Under the pieces are notes generated by a model, which ran no database searches, was not told the origin of the DNA, and saw only the letters and a program-made list of their open reading frames with translations. Shown here one piece after another: positions 10,413-25,400 of a DNA stretch of 64,000 bases. The translations under genes and the position numbers were made by a program. How positions within the stretch are numbered: position 1 is the first letter of the stretch; the number at the start of each line of letters is the position of its first letter. Source of the stretch: Ulota crispa (Eukaryota; Streptophyta; Bryopsida; Orthotrichales; Orthotrichaceae); assembly GCA_963920765.1 (NCBI GenBank), contig OY987247.1, positions 17,456,471 to 17,520,470 on the forward strand. Reading direction: 5' to 3'.

Positions 10413-13400
10413 ATGGTGATCAGATTTGTACTCCAGGGATTGTTTCTGTTCCTGATAATTCTATTTTGTAGCCACTCGGCTGCTGAGGCTCAGAATTTTA
10501 CGCCTGTTGCCGCGTATCAAGGGACGTTTCGATCCGCTCCCTCGGACTGTAAGACCCTACCCTTTTTCTACTCCTTCCGAAGTTTTTAGTAAGAGCATTC
10601 TTAGGAACTGCAGCTGCACACACCATGGTTGTCACATTGGATCAACACTGAACTGCCTGTTTGTTCAAAGCAACCGCAAACATTCAAGGCTCAAAAGTAA
10701 TTGCTTTTTTCTCTTCTTTTTTAAAGTACGGATACGGAAACAACCCGGCAATTGCGTCTTGCCTTGAGGTTTACATCTCGATTTTAACATGAACAACCAC
10801 CCTGCTTGGTCCGATCTGTCCGTCCGCCTATCTTATCTCATAGCCAAAATCTTGCCCTATGTGCCAACCATGACATGGCATACACTGTATCCTTCCAACC
10901 TTGCCAAGTCTCAGTCAACAACAACTGAGCTGGAACACATATTACTCTTGACAATTTCGCTCTTGTGTGCTTCCTCCCTATTTGGCTTTTTTTTGAAAAG
11001 TGTGAGTTTGTGTCCCCGACGAAGCTAGCTGAGTAGCTGTGGCCAAAACAAAGAAGGGAATGAGATGTAGGGTTCTACGGTTTTGCAGGATTTTTACAAG
11101 GCTTTTAACGCGATATTCGTTAATTTGGGAAAAACAAGGGCCCCACTTTGTTTTTCCCTCAAACCCAAAAAATTACTTTAAAATCAGATTCGAAGGTATC
11201 AAATTTAGTTTGAACCACTAAGATTTTTTCCCTTGCAAATCCCTCCTCTTAGGTGAGGGCAGGTGTCGGTTTGAGGTGATCGCCTCAAACTTCCTGACTC
11301 ACTTCTTGAAAGTCCCAAATTATACCATTTTTCTCAAATTAACAAATATCGCGTTTTTTTTGTCAGGAGTTGGTTTTGATCAAGTTGCATGTGGTGTTGT
11401 TTTATTTTGGTTCTCTCAGTGTATGCATTGAAGCAACTATGGAATGCTTGGAACAATACTCCGGAGGTGCAGACCAACCTCGCAGGTTGGAACGCTCTTG
11501 TGAATGAGACGCAGATGACGCCGTGCGTCCCAGACAGTCCATGGCGAGGCGTCTTTTGCAACGCCAAATCAAATGCCACTCTCAGCGCTCAGTCAAACAC
11601 GACTGTGTGGGATCTCGAAATCACCGGCTTGTAAGACTCTCTGCCACCTCACCTCTCTCTTGAAGCTAACATGAAATTGTGTAAGGTAACTTAGGGACAC
11701 CACACCACTTAAGGTAGTTTGCTCTAAAACCGCCACTTTAAGTTTGTTTTATTAGAATGCGATTGTTGACTTTCAAATTAAGCACATACTTACAAGGGGT
11801 ATATAGTATTATGCAGATTCTCATTAATTTAATTTAATCTTTTCTTTTAACTTTTGTTTTGAATTTGTGGGAGGAACTGATTGTTTTTGAATGGGCTTGG
11901 TGGATGACAGAGCGTTATCGAACGCATCCCTCTCCGGCACTATTCCAGAAGGCATTGCGAATCTCAGCAATCTAGTAACATTGTGAGTTTAAAATAATGG
12001 CCATTTTCTAAAACTAGGTTTATTTATTTTGGTGGATTTCTTCAGTAGGGACTTGAGTGCAAAATAAAAAAATAGTTGTCAGAGGAATGAGTTTACTTCA
12101 GGTGAATTTTTAAAACAGGGAAAATTGTACATAACTTGGGTACTGATTACGCTTGCAAATTTTTTTGCAGATCTCTAACAAACAATCCTGGCTTGACTGG
12201 TCCCCTCCCAAAAACGTTGGACAACTTAAACAGCTTATTTGATCTGTGAGTACAGTGTAACAATTTCTATACCTGAACTTGATCCCAGTTTCCATGCACT
12301 GGTCCATGCCAAAATACTCCCAAAAAACTAAATTGAAAAAAAGAATTCACTGTAATGTAATGAAAGTAAAAACAATGTAATGTAATTATGTCTATGTTAG
12401 ACAAATTCAACCATTTGTAGCACAACTATTAAGGTATACCCAATGCCAACCATGTACCCAATGTTGTCACTTTCTACAAAAGGTGAATATTCTAAAACCC
12501 CTAAATGTCTAAGCGTGCAGTTGCGATTAGTAGTATACGAGGTACTTTTCTTGTGTTTGAAATAGATTCACACCTTTACTATATTTGAGATCAACAAAAA
12601 AGCTGAAGAATAGATCAAATTGATTCTAGTGAGCTACTTGTGATACCAAATTAAAACTTCTTATTGGTAACAAATGTCCATTATACGGCAACTTATATAC
12701 TATGCCCTATGGATATTTAAGGGTTAAATATAGGCATACCATAGATAACTTAACATTTGTGACATAAATGATAAACTCTCTAAGGCATACTTAGATTTAA
12801 ATTCTAGAATGTCCATCTTTTGTAGAAAGTGATGTAATTGAGTTCATGGTTGGTATTGGGTATACCTACGTTAGACTACAATAATTCATACAATTACTTT
12901 CACACCCAATAATTGTATGATTTACATCCATTGTTTGATCTATTGCATAGCAGTTTTAGTTGGCGGCCGAATATAAGTTATTAGTTTAAAATGATATATT
13001 TTAAGGAATTTCTCGACGCTTGACTTTTACACCTTTATACTCTTAATTGATTGTTCATCTTGAGCGCCACAGAGTTGCTGTTTTTTTGGGTTATAATGTG
13101 TTAGCTGATTTGCTATTTTTGATAATGATAGATTTCAGTGAAATTTGCAAAACATCAGATCTATGGTAGTCCTAGAGTTCTTACTATTCTTGGTACTTGT
13201 TTTTTCCCCAGGGATTTACATGGGAATAACATTATTGGGGAAATTCCTTTTTGGAAAGAGGAAGCGTTTGTCTTTCTTCAGAACATGTAAGTCTTGATCA
13301 ATACCCATAAACGCCATATTCATTAATTTGGGAACTATGTTCAAATTTGGGACTTTTGAAGGTTTAAGGTGATCATTTTAACCCCTAAATCCCTGGGTGT

Positions 13401-16400
13401 CCCCGCGGGGGACGAATGAGATTTTGGGCAGGTACCTATGATTAAACTACTTTGTGTGATTTTTTGAAACTTTTATGGAATATGGGGAATTTGAAGATCC
13501 GTGTGCATATCTAATTTTTTTTTTTCATTCTGACATTTTTTGAAGAAGTAAAAAATGAATTTCTGATTTTTTTTGGAGATGGGGCAGTTTGGGCAGCCCA
13601 AAATTTTTTTTAAGATTTATATTTTTTTGAAATAAAAATCTGAAAAAGTTCTTGGGCTGCCTAGACTGCCCCATCTCCAAAAAAATTAGAAATTCATTTT
13701 GTACTTCTTCAAAAAATGTCAGAATGAAAAAAAAAAATTAGATGTGCACACAAATCTTCAAATTCCCCATCTTCCATAAAAGTTTCAAAAAATCACACAA
13801 AGTAGTGTAGTCATAGGTACTTGCCCAAAATCTCATTTCCCCCGAGGGGACATGCAGGGATTTAGGGGTTAAACCTAGTTCTAGGTTTAAATAACGTTTT
13901 TTTTGGTACACGTGCCCTCACTTGAAATGAGGAATTTGCAAGGGAAAAAAATCTTAGTGGCTCAGACTGAATCTGATACCTTCAAATTTGATTTAAGGTA
14001 ACTTTTTGAGTTGAAGGTGAAGTTCAATTTGGGAACCGCTTTTTCCCAATCTAACGAATATGGCGTTCATATCAAATGCTTTCTAGAGTTGGAGTTTTGG
14101 TTCATTTTTTATAGTCTATTTCTGGGCTCTTTTCAGTAATGTTAGACTGGTTCACTTCTATATTGTGAATACTCGATTTAGCTTGTTTTGAGTTCTTATT
14201 TTAGCTCTTTGAGTTTTGAGTTCTTGTTTTAATTCTTTGAGAGGAGGCGTGTTTTGTCTTGCATTCAACATGTATATCAAGCATCGTTTTCTTATAAGGT
14301 AAATCTTTTAAATTTATGAAAATTACTCTAAACACCATATTAGATAAATTGGGAAAAATAGTATACGTTGAGGCTTTCATTATTTTGTCATCATGTATAA
14401 TTTAGAATATTACAAAAAAACATGTATAATTTAGAATATTACAAAAAAACAAGCCTGCACTTTCTTGACCAATAGTGAAGTCTTAGTGATTGTTTTCAAG
14501 AATTTCAAAGAAGTACAACTTTGAGTTATAGCTATGCCTACATTTACTACATGCAAGATTAAGGTGGAGTACAAAATGGTCCCTTTCTATATACAAACAA
14601 ATGTCTTCATGTTGCTTATTCAAACTTTGTGAAATAGATTACTTTGATTATTTAGATTTTCAACTTTGAGTGTCAAAGTATGAAAATTAACCCTTTCAAT
14701 CATGATACTAAGAATATGGTTATGTCACAATTGCTTGTATTATGGGAAAACCCTTGTTTGTGGAAAAGTTTCTTATTGATTTTTTTTTTTTTTTTATGAA
14801 AATGATTTTTATATGAAGATTGTGCATAATGATTAGGTTTACTACCAGTAGCTACTATGATGCTAATTTGGCTAGTCAACATTAATGTGTCAAGTTTCTA
14901 TAAATGAGATAAGGAGGGTTATTATGTGTTATTCATGGTGACTTGGTGAGCAGTTGGGTGTAACAATTATTTCCCTCTTGGACTTTCTTGATTCTAGAAT
15001 ACAGCCGCTTAACATTACATCCTACTACTTTCTCAAGCTTTCCAATTCTTGAAATTTATGTACTTTTCTTTGACCTAACGATTAGATAAAATTTAATCAC
15101 TTAGGGTAGGGGTATGTCCTATAAATTGAAGACCTAACTGTGTTATGTACTTGATAAAACAAGAAGAACAAAAAAAATACCCAAGTTGGTTATCTAGTTC
15201 ATAATCCTTTGCACCAAAATTACTAAACCAATTTAGACCCTCAAATTTTTGAGATATACAACTCTTTGAGAGAGTGTTAGGTGGATGGGGTTTTGGCTCC
15301 AAAACTTCTTCTCCCTTCCAACTTGAAACACTATGTGACAATGATAATAACAAATCAGGGTATAGAACTAATTAGTATCCCTCCTCATGCGGCATGGTAT
15401 TTCTTGTAACCTCAACATAAGGTAGGAGCACCCATAAGCGTTAGTGTCCCCATAATCGTCACCTTTAAAATATTGGAAAATCTATGGAAGTGAATAGATG
15501 TAATTACAAGGATGTACAACATGTGAACATGAAACCTTAGTGTTAGTTATGGGTGCAATGGTAGTTTGCTCTTTAAAAATTCACAACTTATTCTCACAGT
15601 ATTCAAATAATACATTCAAAAGTGCAAACTTATTATTTTTTGTTCCTAATAGGATCCTATAATTTTCTAGATGTTTATTAAAAGCCATCATGTTCAAAAC
15701 CCTTAAACTGACGCTTATGGGTGCTCCTACCTTAGTCCATATTGATACAAACAGCAATCACTTGTTTGATAAAAAAGAAGCATGTTGTTTTCCATGACAT
15801 ATGAGTGGGTCAAAGTTTAAGAGTCCTACTAGCTAGTTGGACCCTGGATTGAGCATGATTGAACATGATTCAAACATTGAGATTTTTTATAACAACACAA
15901 AAATACACAACCTTGTTATAGAAATAACCTTCCTAGTTCCTCCCCACTCCAATGCTCAACCAAATTTTGAGCTTCAATGACAAAATCTGACCTTTAATTT
16001 TGTATTTTTCAACCAATTTTTCCAGTACATACATTAGGTACTGCCTGTATATTTATACTATATCTAAACCTTTTTTGAAAATTTGGCCACTTTTTATGCC
16101 GTTTAAATATCACTTGGTTATTTTGCCATCTCATTTGGTTGACTTCCTATGGTTTTTTTTAATCTCATTTGCTCATTGCCACTTCTATAACTTGGTATCT
16201 TACATCTTATAACAATGTTATACGTTTGCCTCACCTAATCCATCACAATGGTTTACTTTCTCATTTCGGTGTCCATGCTTTCTCATTTCCATGTTTTTAA
16301 ATACTGCTTGAATAAGATTCATTGTGTTTTTTGGGTTGCCCTTATATTTGCAAACGTAACAACAAATATTGCAAAGTGATGACATGCTATGTAATGTCAC

Positions 16401-19400
16401 TCCTACCATCAAAAAGAACATGTGACAATCTTTTTTTCAAGCAACATTTATGCAAGTTAGGGACCTCACACACAAGCCATCTCACGTTTGTGCCACTAGT
16501 CACTTGATTTGCACCCTTATTTCAGTGGCTATAAACAATGAGAATTCCCTTGCAAGAGGTCCTTATATCACATTTCAATTTTCATGTAACCAATAGTTGT
16601 TAACCCCTCATTGCTAGCAGATCTCAAAATACATAGGAAACAAGGACTATTTTGTTTGTAAAGGTAATGAGGGGTTAAAGTTTAAAATCTTAAACATTTT
16701 GTGGACTAATACAATGAAATGGCGCTTGCCTCTTGGTTTACCTTGTGGTTGCAGAAACTTGGCGGACAACAAGTTGACTGGATCGCTTCCACTCAACCTT
16801 TCCAACTCATTCCGTGCTATGCAAACATGCAACCTCTCCTATAATTTATTTTCTGGGAATTTTTTGGCAGTGGATATCTTTGGTTACCTCCATAAAGCAG
16901 TGACGGTGTAAGGAACCCAACTTAACCCTACTCTCACTTGTGAAATGTTGGTAGGTAGGTCTTTTTGTTTTTTCAGGACCAAACAAGAATACGTAAAGCT
17001 TTGTAATTATTAGGACAACATGGAGATATCATATTTAACTAATTCGTGACAATTCTAAGTCCAAAATAATGCATCACGTCACAAGGCAAATAGAAATTGG
17101 AAGTTTTTCTATTGTCAACCAATGACCCCTATGACCCCAATTAGTTGCATGGGGAGATCCTTGGATTGGAGGGTCAGTTTGTGCTTGGAAAGTTTAATTC
17201 TAGAAAATGTGAGTGACGTTGAAATATTTTCCAATCACCATGACTGTATGCAATCTAGATTTGCCATGCCCAAAATTGTAGGATTTTTTTAGTATGACCT
17301 TACTTGAGAAAAGGGAGTTGACTAGCAAAGCTTGTCTTTTGCTGCTTTCTCAAAGAAATTGTGTGGAGGTTGGTTTCTAAGTGGGTTGTTGACTATTCTA
17401 ATTTCTCTAAACATGCAGGGATTTTTCTCACAATGAGTTCAGTGGAAGTATGCCCTTCTTACTCAATTTTACCATATACGGGATTGCCGTGGCAGTAATA
17501 GGACCTCTAACTTACTTGTAAGTAAACCATATCTTATTGAATAATCAAAGCATTGTGATTTGGTATTTTGCATATGATTGTATAAAAGCAAACTAGCTTC
17601 TATGCTGGTCCAAAATATTCAAACCATGAATCAAGAGATAAGTTTGCACTCTTGATCAATACAAATTTTTGCCTAATTATTCTTAACCAACATGGAAGTC
17701 TGTTCTAAGATTAAGAATTGATGTGTCCAACATATTGCTAGAGAATGTCCTAAACACTTTCTAATTGGCATGAAAGGGAATCTTTGACTTCTTATTTTGC
17801 AAAGTCAATTTTAATTTGAAGGAATTGAGAGCTTCTCAAATGAATGAGTCATTGTTTTCACATATGAGAGAGTATTGTTGAGCCCTTTTGTTTTGCTTGA
17901 TAAAATATGATTTGGCATGACTTTACTTTGAAGGAAACTCTTGATTAGAAAGGTCTCAAAAAGTGCCATGCTACTACCATCATGGTTGTCACATTGGACA
18001 AATTGATTGTTTGCTCAAAATCTCAATTGAGTGTCCATCTAACGTAATCAGCTCATAGTTGATTTTAGCAAATAATAAAAAAAACTTATCTTGTACATGT
18101 TGGCCACACACTTTGTTGCCAAAATGAAATTAGAACGCAAATTAAAAACCATATCAAGTAGCAAAGATAAAAAAAGTAAATTTATTCTTCCATTTTTAGG
18201 TTAAAAACCCTAATATATGATATTGGACAAATTAGTTTCCTTGTATTGTTTAGCTTGCTTGTTTGCTTGTCTTTCATATTGGCCAAATCTTGCCCAAAGT
18301 AACTACCATGACTACCACTCAAGGATGGTGGATATTGTGATGTGTAGGGATCTTTCAAGTAACAAATTCAATGAAACTCTTCCAAACATCACAGCACACA
18401 AAACCCTCCAACACTTGTGAGTGCATTCTACTAATTTGGAGCAATTTTACATCCTATAGATTATGTAAAAGATTTTTCTTAGTTCCTCACATTGATAGGT
18501 TAACTTTAGAAAACCATGGTGTGCTGCACCTCTTTTTGTCTCTTTTTCCATGCAAGCCAAAAAAATTGCTTTGTTTTTGAAATCTTGCTCAAAATGATGC
18601 TTTAGTTTTTCATTAGGCATTACCCAATTGAATGCTAAAATTGTTTCATTGTGCGTTGTAGCAATGTGAGTAATAACTTGCTCACAGGTAACCTTGATTC
18701 AGCGCTGCTTTCCAATGTTCCAACGTTAACAACCATGGATTTGTCACACAATCTTTTCTCTGGATCCATTTCTAGCTTGGCTTCCTTGTCAAATTTGCGA
18801 TACTTGTAAGTTGACATGCACATCTCTTGTCTAGTAGATTTAGTCATCTCTCTAGGAGGCATTGAAACTATCAATTGTTGAGAATTCACATGTATATAAG
18901 GTCTTAGGATTTTAGGGTTTAGAGTTGAAGATTTAGGGTTTGAGGTACGTGCTTGCGTAAAAGCTGATTAGAGCTTATTGTGTGCAGAGATTTGAGCTAT
19001 AACAACTTCAATTCAGGGCCAGTTCCTAATTGGACTACGGATCTCAACAATCTAGAGACTTTGTGAGTTTAACATACACGCCCAAATAATAGGATTTAAA
19101 AAAAGTTTGATAGCTTTTGAGAAAAGACTTTTCAATTGTGACTTAGAAGGAGATCTAAAGATGGTTTAATTGATCATACCAAGGTCTTTATGCATTATGA
19201 GTTCACTTTTGTGAATGTTTATGGTTATAAGACCTTCTCATGAGCTATGGAAAATTTTTATTTTTTTTCTATGAGGTTCTAAATTTGTGATATTTACCAA
19301 AATAAAATAAAATAAAATAAAAACCTTTTAGGTGCAAATTGTGAGCTTGCACCCACCACGCACTTCATCATTGATTCTTTTTCTTCTTGGATTGTTTCTT

Positions 19401-22400
19401 CTTAGAGTTGGCACCTTGAATTGCTTCTTCATCATTTGTGCAGAATATTGCAAGGAGTCTCACTGACTGGGGAAGTTCCTTCATTTGTCTTGGCTGGCTT
19501 CAATGGCTTGAAAACATTGTAAGTGTTTTTTTATCATTCTTTCCTTGAGAGAGTCTCCAATATTTAAATGAAAAGAGTAAGTGGTTCAACAATCTTGGTG
19601 GCCTCTAAGATTTGTAGGAACTCTAAGAAGGTTTTATCCAACATCAAAGCACTTGCCATGCATCAATAGTCATTTTTGTCAAAATAGTGTGTTCCAAAGC
19701 ATAAAATTCATGACATTGCCTACACAAGAGAACTAGGATTTGTACAAACACTAAGGTTTTGAATAATTGCATGGAAAAAAATCAGTTTGTTGAAAGTTTT
19801 CTATTTTAATAAGTACAACAATATTATAGATCTATGAGTTGTAGGTATAACACACTTAATAATCAAGTGTTTAGTTAGGTAACCAATCAAACTTGTTCAA
19901 ACCCATGATTCCTTGGTTAGTCAATTCTCATTTATTAGTTACTCACATAGAGAAGTTCTTTGCATAGGTTAAGTCAAAAATGACGTTTGAATAGTCTATG
20001 CAAAAGTTGCAAGAGGTCCAAACCTTTTATTCTTTTATCTTCTAAATGTTTTCTAAATTTAGGAAAAGCTTAGAAACAACATTTCAGTGTTCTATGCCAA
20101 AATCCATTGGAATGGTAGATACTCTAAATCCAAGCCCTAGTTCCAGAAAATGCCCTAATATTGAATGTTTAGCTAAGAGTGTTGAACATTTCTCTAGTGA
20201 ATATCTATGTATCATTGGGATTCTTTAAGGCACGCTTGCTTTTGGGTTATCCTAATTTACAATGCAAATCTTTTGATAGAGCTTTAGACAACAACCACCT
20301 CACAGGAACTCTAGATCTAAACAACATGCTTGCTATTCCCAATCAAAGTCGGAGCTTGCAATTAGTCACCCTCACAAACAACCAAATTAGACACGTGGCC
20401 TATTCAGGCCGCACTGTCAATCTCACCATCAAGTTTAAGTGAGTTGAACACCCTCAAGCTCTTCACTGCAAAGTATTTTTTATTTGCTCTTTCTTGCTTT
20501 TTATGCAATAATAATTTTCTCTTGTGTAGTAACTTTTATAGGACTAATCCAAAGTGGGTGCTTGACATGACAGTTTGCAAGGAAATCCTTATTGCAACAA
20601 TTCCACATCTGCAAATAATGACTTGACACGTTGTATTTGCTTACAACAGTGTGCAGATACTTGTAAGCAAATCCATGGCTGAAACTCTAAAAAACATTTA
20701 AACTAAACACTTGGGATATGCATGCAATGTTGTGCACTAATTTTTCTATTATGTCATATTGTGTTTTGACGTTTGAAACATGTATGTGAAGATCCTGATG
20801 TCTTTCTGTCATTCTTTGTACGTGTGTATTTTCTACATGCCCCTAGGTTTGTTGGTTTTGTTATTGATGATGGGAAAAGGAAAGGGCTTATGTCACCATC
20901 CTCTATCATGTTCTTGCCAATGTCAGAGGGACCAATTTTATCTAAGTTAATTGGACACCTTGACCTAAGAAAGATATGGTTTCTAATTAGTATTGAATTA
21001 GTTTTTGAAGGACTACTACAAAGTATCATTTCTAGTGCTGATGTTTTTTCCTTGTTTTTTCTTCTTTGTTGTTTGGTAAATGGCAGCGGGTGCTTCAAGT
21101 AACAAGAAGGTTGTCATCATTACAACTGTGGTTAGTGCATTTGTGGTGGCATTGGTCATCTCAGTCTTCAGTTTTCTTTTTTGGCGGAGTAGACAAGAGA
21201 GATACAAACTTATTCTTGGAGCTGAGCAAAGTAAAGAAACTCAAAGCTTATCAAATTTCTTAGGAATCTCAATTTTTTTTATAAAGTATCTTATTGACAA
21301 GGGCTACGTGAGAGTAAAACCTTTTATGAAAAAGAAAAAATCCAAATATGAAAGTGATGAGGGATGTCGTTTTCATAACAAATTCATATTTGGACTTTAC
21401 CAAACATGACTAGCAAATCTTGTTCAACCATGCTTAACCAAGGGATTGATACTCTATTATCATTAAAGACAATGAGATTGTGAGATACAACCATGCTTTC
21501 TAGACCCAATGATTGGTTGTCCCTAGTAGGTTAAGATTTCTATGGTGTGCTTAATCACCATTTTTTTTTTAATTTTTGAATTTATTTATGAGTGCAAAAT
21601 TTGCAGAGTATGACGTGAAGCCAACTATTTTCACTTACACTGAATTGCAAGCCATGACAAGGGTTTTTAGCATGAAACTTGGACACGGAGCGGTTGGTGT
21701 TGTCTACAAGGTTTGCTCAACAGCTTCCATAAACATTGTTGTTATTTACACTCATAGTATTGAGCAACTTTTTAAACCCCAATGAAATTTTTGAACTAAC
21801 TATGGAATTATTTTAAGTTGATAGAGCACTCTTCTTTGTCAATATTGAATTGCCACATTTGTTTTGTTGCTTGTTTTAGCAGATGAAATGATGGCACTTT
21901 TCATAGAAAATAATAATTAATATTATGTTCAATCAATTCTATGCAGTTTAAAGTCTAGATATAAAAGGTAGGATATAAAGCAATAAGAAATTGGAAGTTT
22001 TTGTCAATTTGTAACTTAAGCACATTGCATGGAAAGATTCAATCCTTAATAGGAGCTTCTCCATGCTTGGAGAGTTTGTTTGGGGAGTTTAATTCTAAAA
22101 GATGTGTATGCCATCAAAATATCACAACTACTATAACCATGTATAGTTCAAAGATACCTTCATAGTTCAAAATTAGTTAAGTACTGCATAATTATTGAAT
22201 ATTTTATCAAGTTATGGTATATGGTTATTGAAGTACTAAATGCGTTCAATGACACCTATTTTGTGTTTATTCAGGGAACTTTACCAAATGGGATTGAAGT
22301 GGCTGTGAAGCAACTACACATAAAATCTCAACAAAACTTGGACAATTTTTTGAACAAGATTGTCCTTGTTGCTGCTGTGAAGCACAAAAACCTAGTGAAA

Positions 22401-25400
22401 CTAAAAGGATGTTGCATTCAAAAAAATCAACGTTTGCTGGTATATGAGTACGTGGGAAATGGCAACTTGGAGCAATTTTTGTTTGGTATGCCCTTGCATT
22501 TCTCGCTAATGCAATCACATTCTTTAGGTTTGCTATCATAACCTTCAAATTAGCAAGAAACCAACACTTTTTCATACACACATTTGGAGTCTTAGATCTA
22601 AACTAGGCTATTTTTGAGGTATATGCATTTTGAACGCCAAAATGTCAATGTTAACAAGATTTATCACTATTGCAAGTTGGTTGTGATTAGCAAGTAAGAG
22701 CCTAGTGAAGGTTGGTTATGCTAGATTGAGTTACAACAATGAGTCTTAAGTAGGTGCACAAAGTAGCATAGAAAAGCATTTAGTTGTATTAGTGAAGTTG
22801 CAATTGTGTTGTTTTTTGTGTGAATCTTTTGATGGGATTATGTCAAATAATGTAAAATTGGCTAGGTTGTGAAAAACAACCTTAGGTGAATACCTCCCTT
22901 ACCAGTTACCATTGATAAGGTTGGTAGGTCCTTTTGTGCAATTGTTCTACATGCAATAACCTAGCTTGCTTTGTTATTACAAAGTCTGTAATTTTGGCAT
23001 TTTGACATTTTGACATTTGTGGTCATATTCAATTCATAATGCATGTATCAACCTCTTTGAGGTGGTTTGTGTAGGGCAAGACAATGGAAAGAAGGATTGG
23101 GCTTTACGTAAAAACATATGCTACGGAGTGGCTGAGGGCATCCACTATTTGCATTTTGCATCCCAACCAAAGATCATCCATCGAGACATCAAAGCATGTA
23201 ACATCTTGTTGGACAAAGACCTTGAGCCCAAAATTGCAGATTTTGGTTTGGCATTGTTGTATCCAAAGGAAGAGAGCCACATTACAACTATCCATGTTGC
23301 AGGCACAAGGTGGACATCACCTCCCTTCTTCCTTCTTTTCTCTTTCGCATCATGAAACACATGTTTTCTATTTCAATGTTGTCTTGTTAAAATGGCAAAA
23401 AATCCAAGAAATTGACATGTTTCTAGAATCACGCATGGAAGTTCAAGTTTGAATTAGCCCTGGTTTATAGAGCACTGTGTTGCACACTAAGAGTTTTATA
23501 AGTTTTGGTAGTTTGTAGAGCAATGTGCATTAGGATTTGTCAAAGTTTGATGTTTTGAAAAAATATCATTTTACAATTGTGATACTATTGAGAAGGTAAA
23601 AGTTGAGACACTAAAATGGGTAGTTCAAAAGTAGAGCCTTGTTGTGAGAAATAACCAATCCATGTTCACATACAAGGGGTGTGTTTTCTATAATAGGACT
23701 CAACTATGGTATAATTAGACCTAACTTCACCAACATGGCTTCTTCTTCATGTAGGGGTTACTTAGCGCCGGAGTATGCTCATTTAGGACAACTTAGTGAA
23801 AAAGTGGATGTCTTCAGCTTTGGCGTTCTACTACTTGAGATTGTGAGCAGAAGAAGAAACATGCTTGTCAAATCTGTAGATGACTATTTCTATCTTCCAG
23901 ATTGGGTGAGTTCCTTCTCTCCTCAACAAAACTCCATTCCTTTTACAAAATGGCTAATTACCTACCATGGGTGCCTTTGTGACTTTTTTGTGGTTTCAAA
24001 GCATTGGCACATTCTGGAAAAAGAATATCAACTAGGAACCTGGAACAATATGAGGCATCCACTGGAACAGGAGCAAGCAATTGGAGACACTCATATAAAA
24101 TACTTCCTTGATTCTAGCAAAAAACTTCAAATTATGATTTTGCGCAGTCCATACAAGTTGTCAAAGCATTGTTTTAATAAAAGAAAAGGAATTGTTAAGG
24201 GACACCCTAAATTGCTAACAGGACACCTCTTGTGAGCATGAAATTTGATAATTGAGTGCTATTTTTGATAAATTTAAGTGGTATATCATTCATTCAATCA
24301 TAGCATTACCCCCTCCTTGAAAGAAAACACGACAAAATACAAATTTTTGTTGAAATATTGTTTCAACAATACTATTTTTTTATGTGTTTTTGTGTTAAGT
24401 AACTCAAAAGTCTTATATTTTTAGTTTCAAATTTAAGTACACCTTTTTTTTATAGTATGGCCTTAGAATGATAAAGGTGAAACAAATCTTTAGATCCAAA
24501 TTCAAAAATCAGCATTAAAAATCACATTTCATGCTCACAAGGGGTGTCCCGTTAGCAATTTAGGGTGTCATGTTAACAATTCCCTAAAAGACATGGCAGT
24601 TTTTGTGAGGTTTATGCATCACTTGATAACATCAAGCCCTAGACCATTTAAAATATCATTTTAACTCTCTAAGGATAATGTTACAAGTGAATAGTACTAT
24701 TATTCTTGCATTGCCTTTTGTTGTGTACAAGTCAAAAGCAGATAAAGGGCTTATGTGAAACATGTATGTTGTTTAAAAGACTCAATATACACCCTATTGG
24801 GTTTTGGGAAAAACAGTACATTCCAGGACTTCCACTATTCCTGTCAATATGTATATATTAGCATATCACAAACAAATGACGTTGCATTTTCTTGTACAAT
24901 TGTGAAATCTTAGTAATTGCCTCCAAGAACTTTGATAATTACAACTTTTGAGCAATAATTATGCTTACATTTACTGATGTGGGATTAAGGTGGAGTACAA
25001 AATGATCCCTCTGTTTTTCCCAATTTACCTAATATGATATTGAGTATTAAAAGAACAATTCTTTTGCTAAAAGTCTGCAAGTAAATTATAAAGAAAAGAG
25101 TATAGACTTTAGGGTATGTTCACACTTGGTGTTAGGAGAAGTATTAGCAATATGAACGTAATCTAAAAAAGTGTCTAAACACATCTAATTTTCCTCCGCT
25201 AATACCCCTCTTAATACCAAGTGTGAATGTACCCTTAAGTTAGTAGAGAGTTACCCTCTTAATACCAAGTGTGAATGTACCCTTAAGTTAGTAGAGAGTT
25301 AAGAGGTGAGGGATGTGTGGCCAGGCATGGAGTCTACAAAGCAAAGGGAGGATCAAGGAGCTCATCGATCCAAAGCTGGAGCTACAGCCCAAAGAAGAGG

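Noticed and set aside
20530-20626. Alternative receptor-kinase exon from acceptor 20530
   Set aside because: It stays in phase but reaches a stop without a membrane helix. The acceptor at 20574 gives the conserved QGNPYC cap and a matching donor at 20663.
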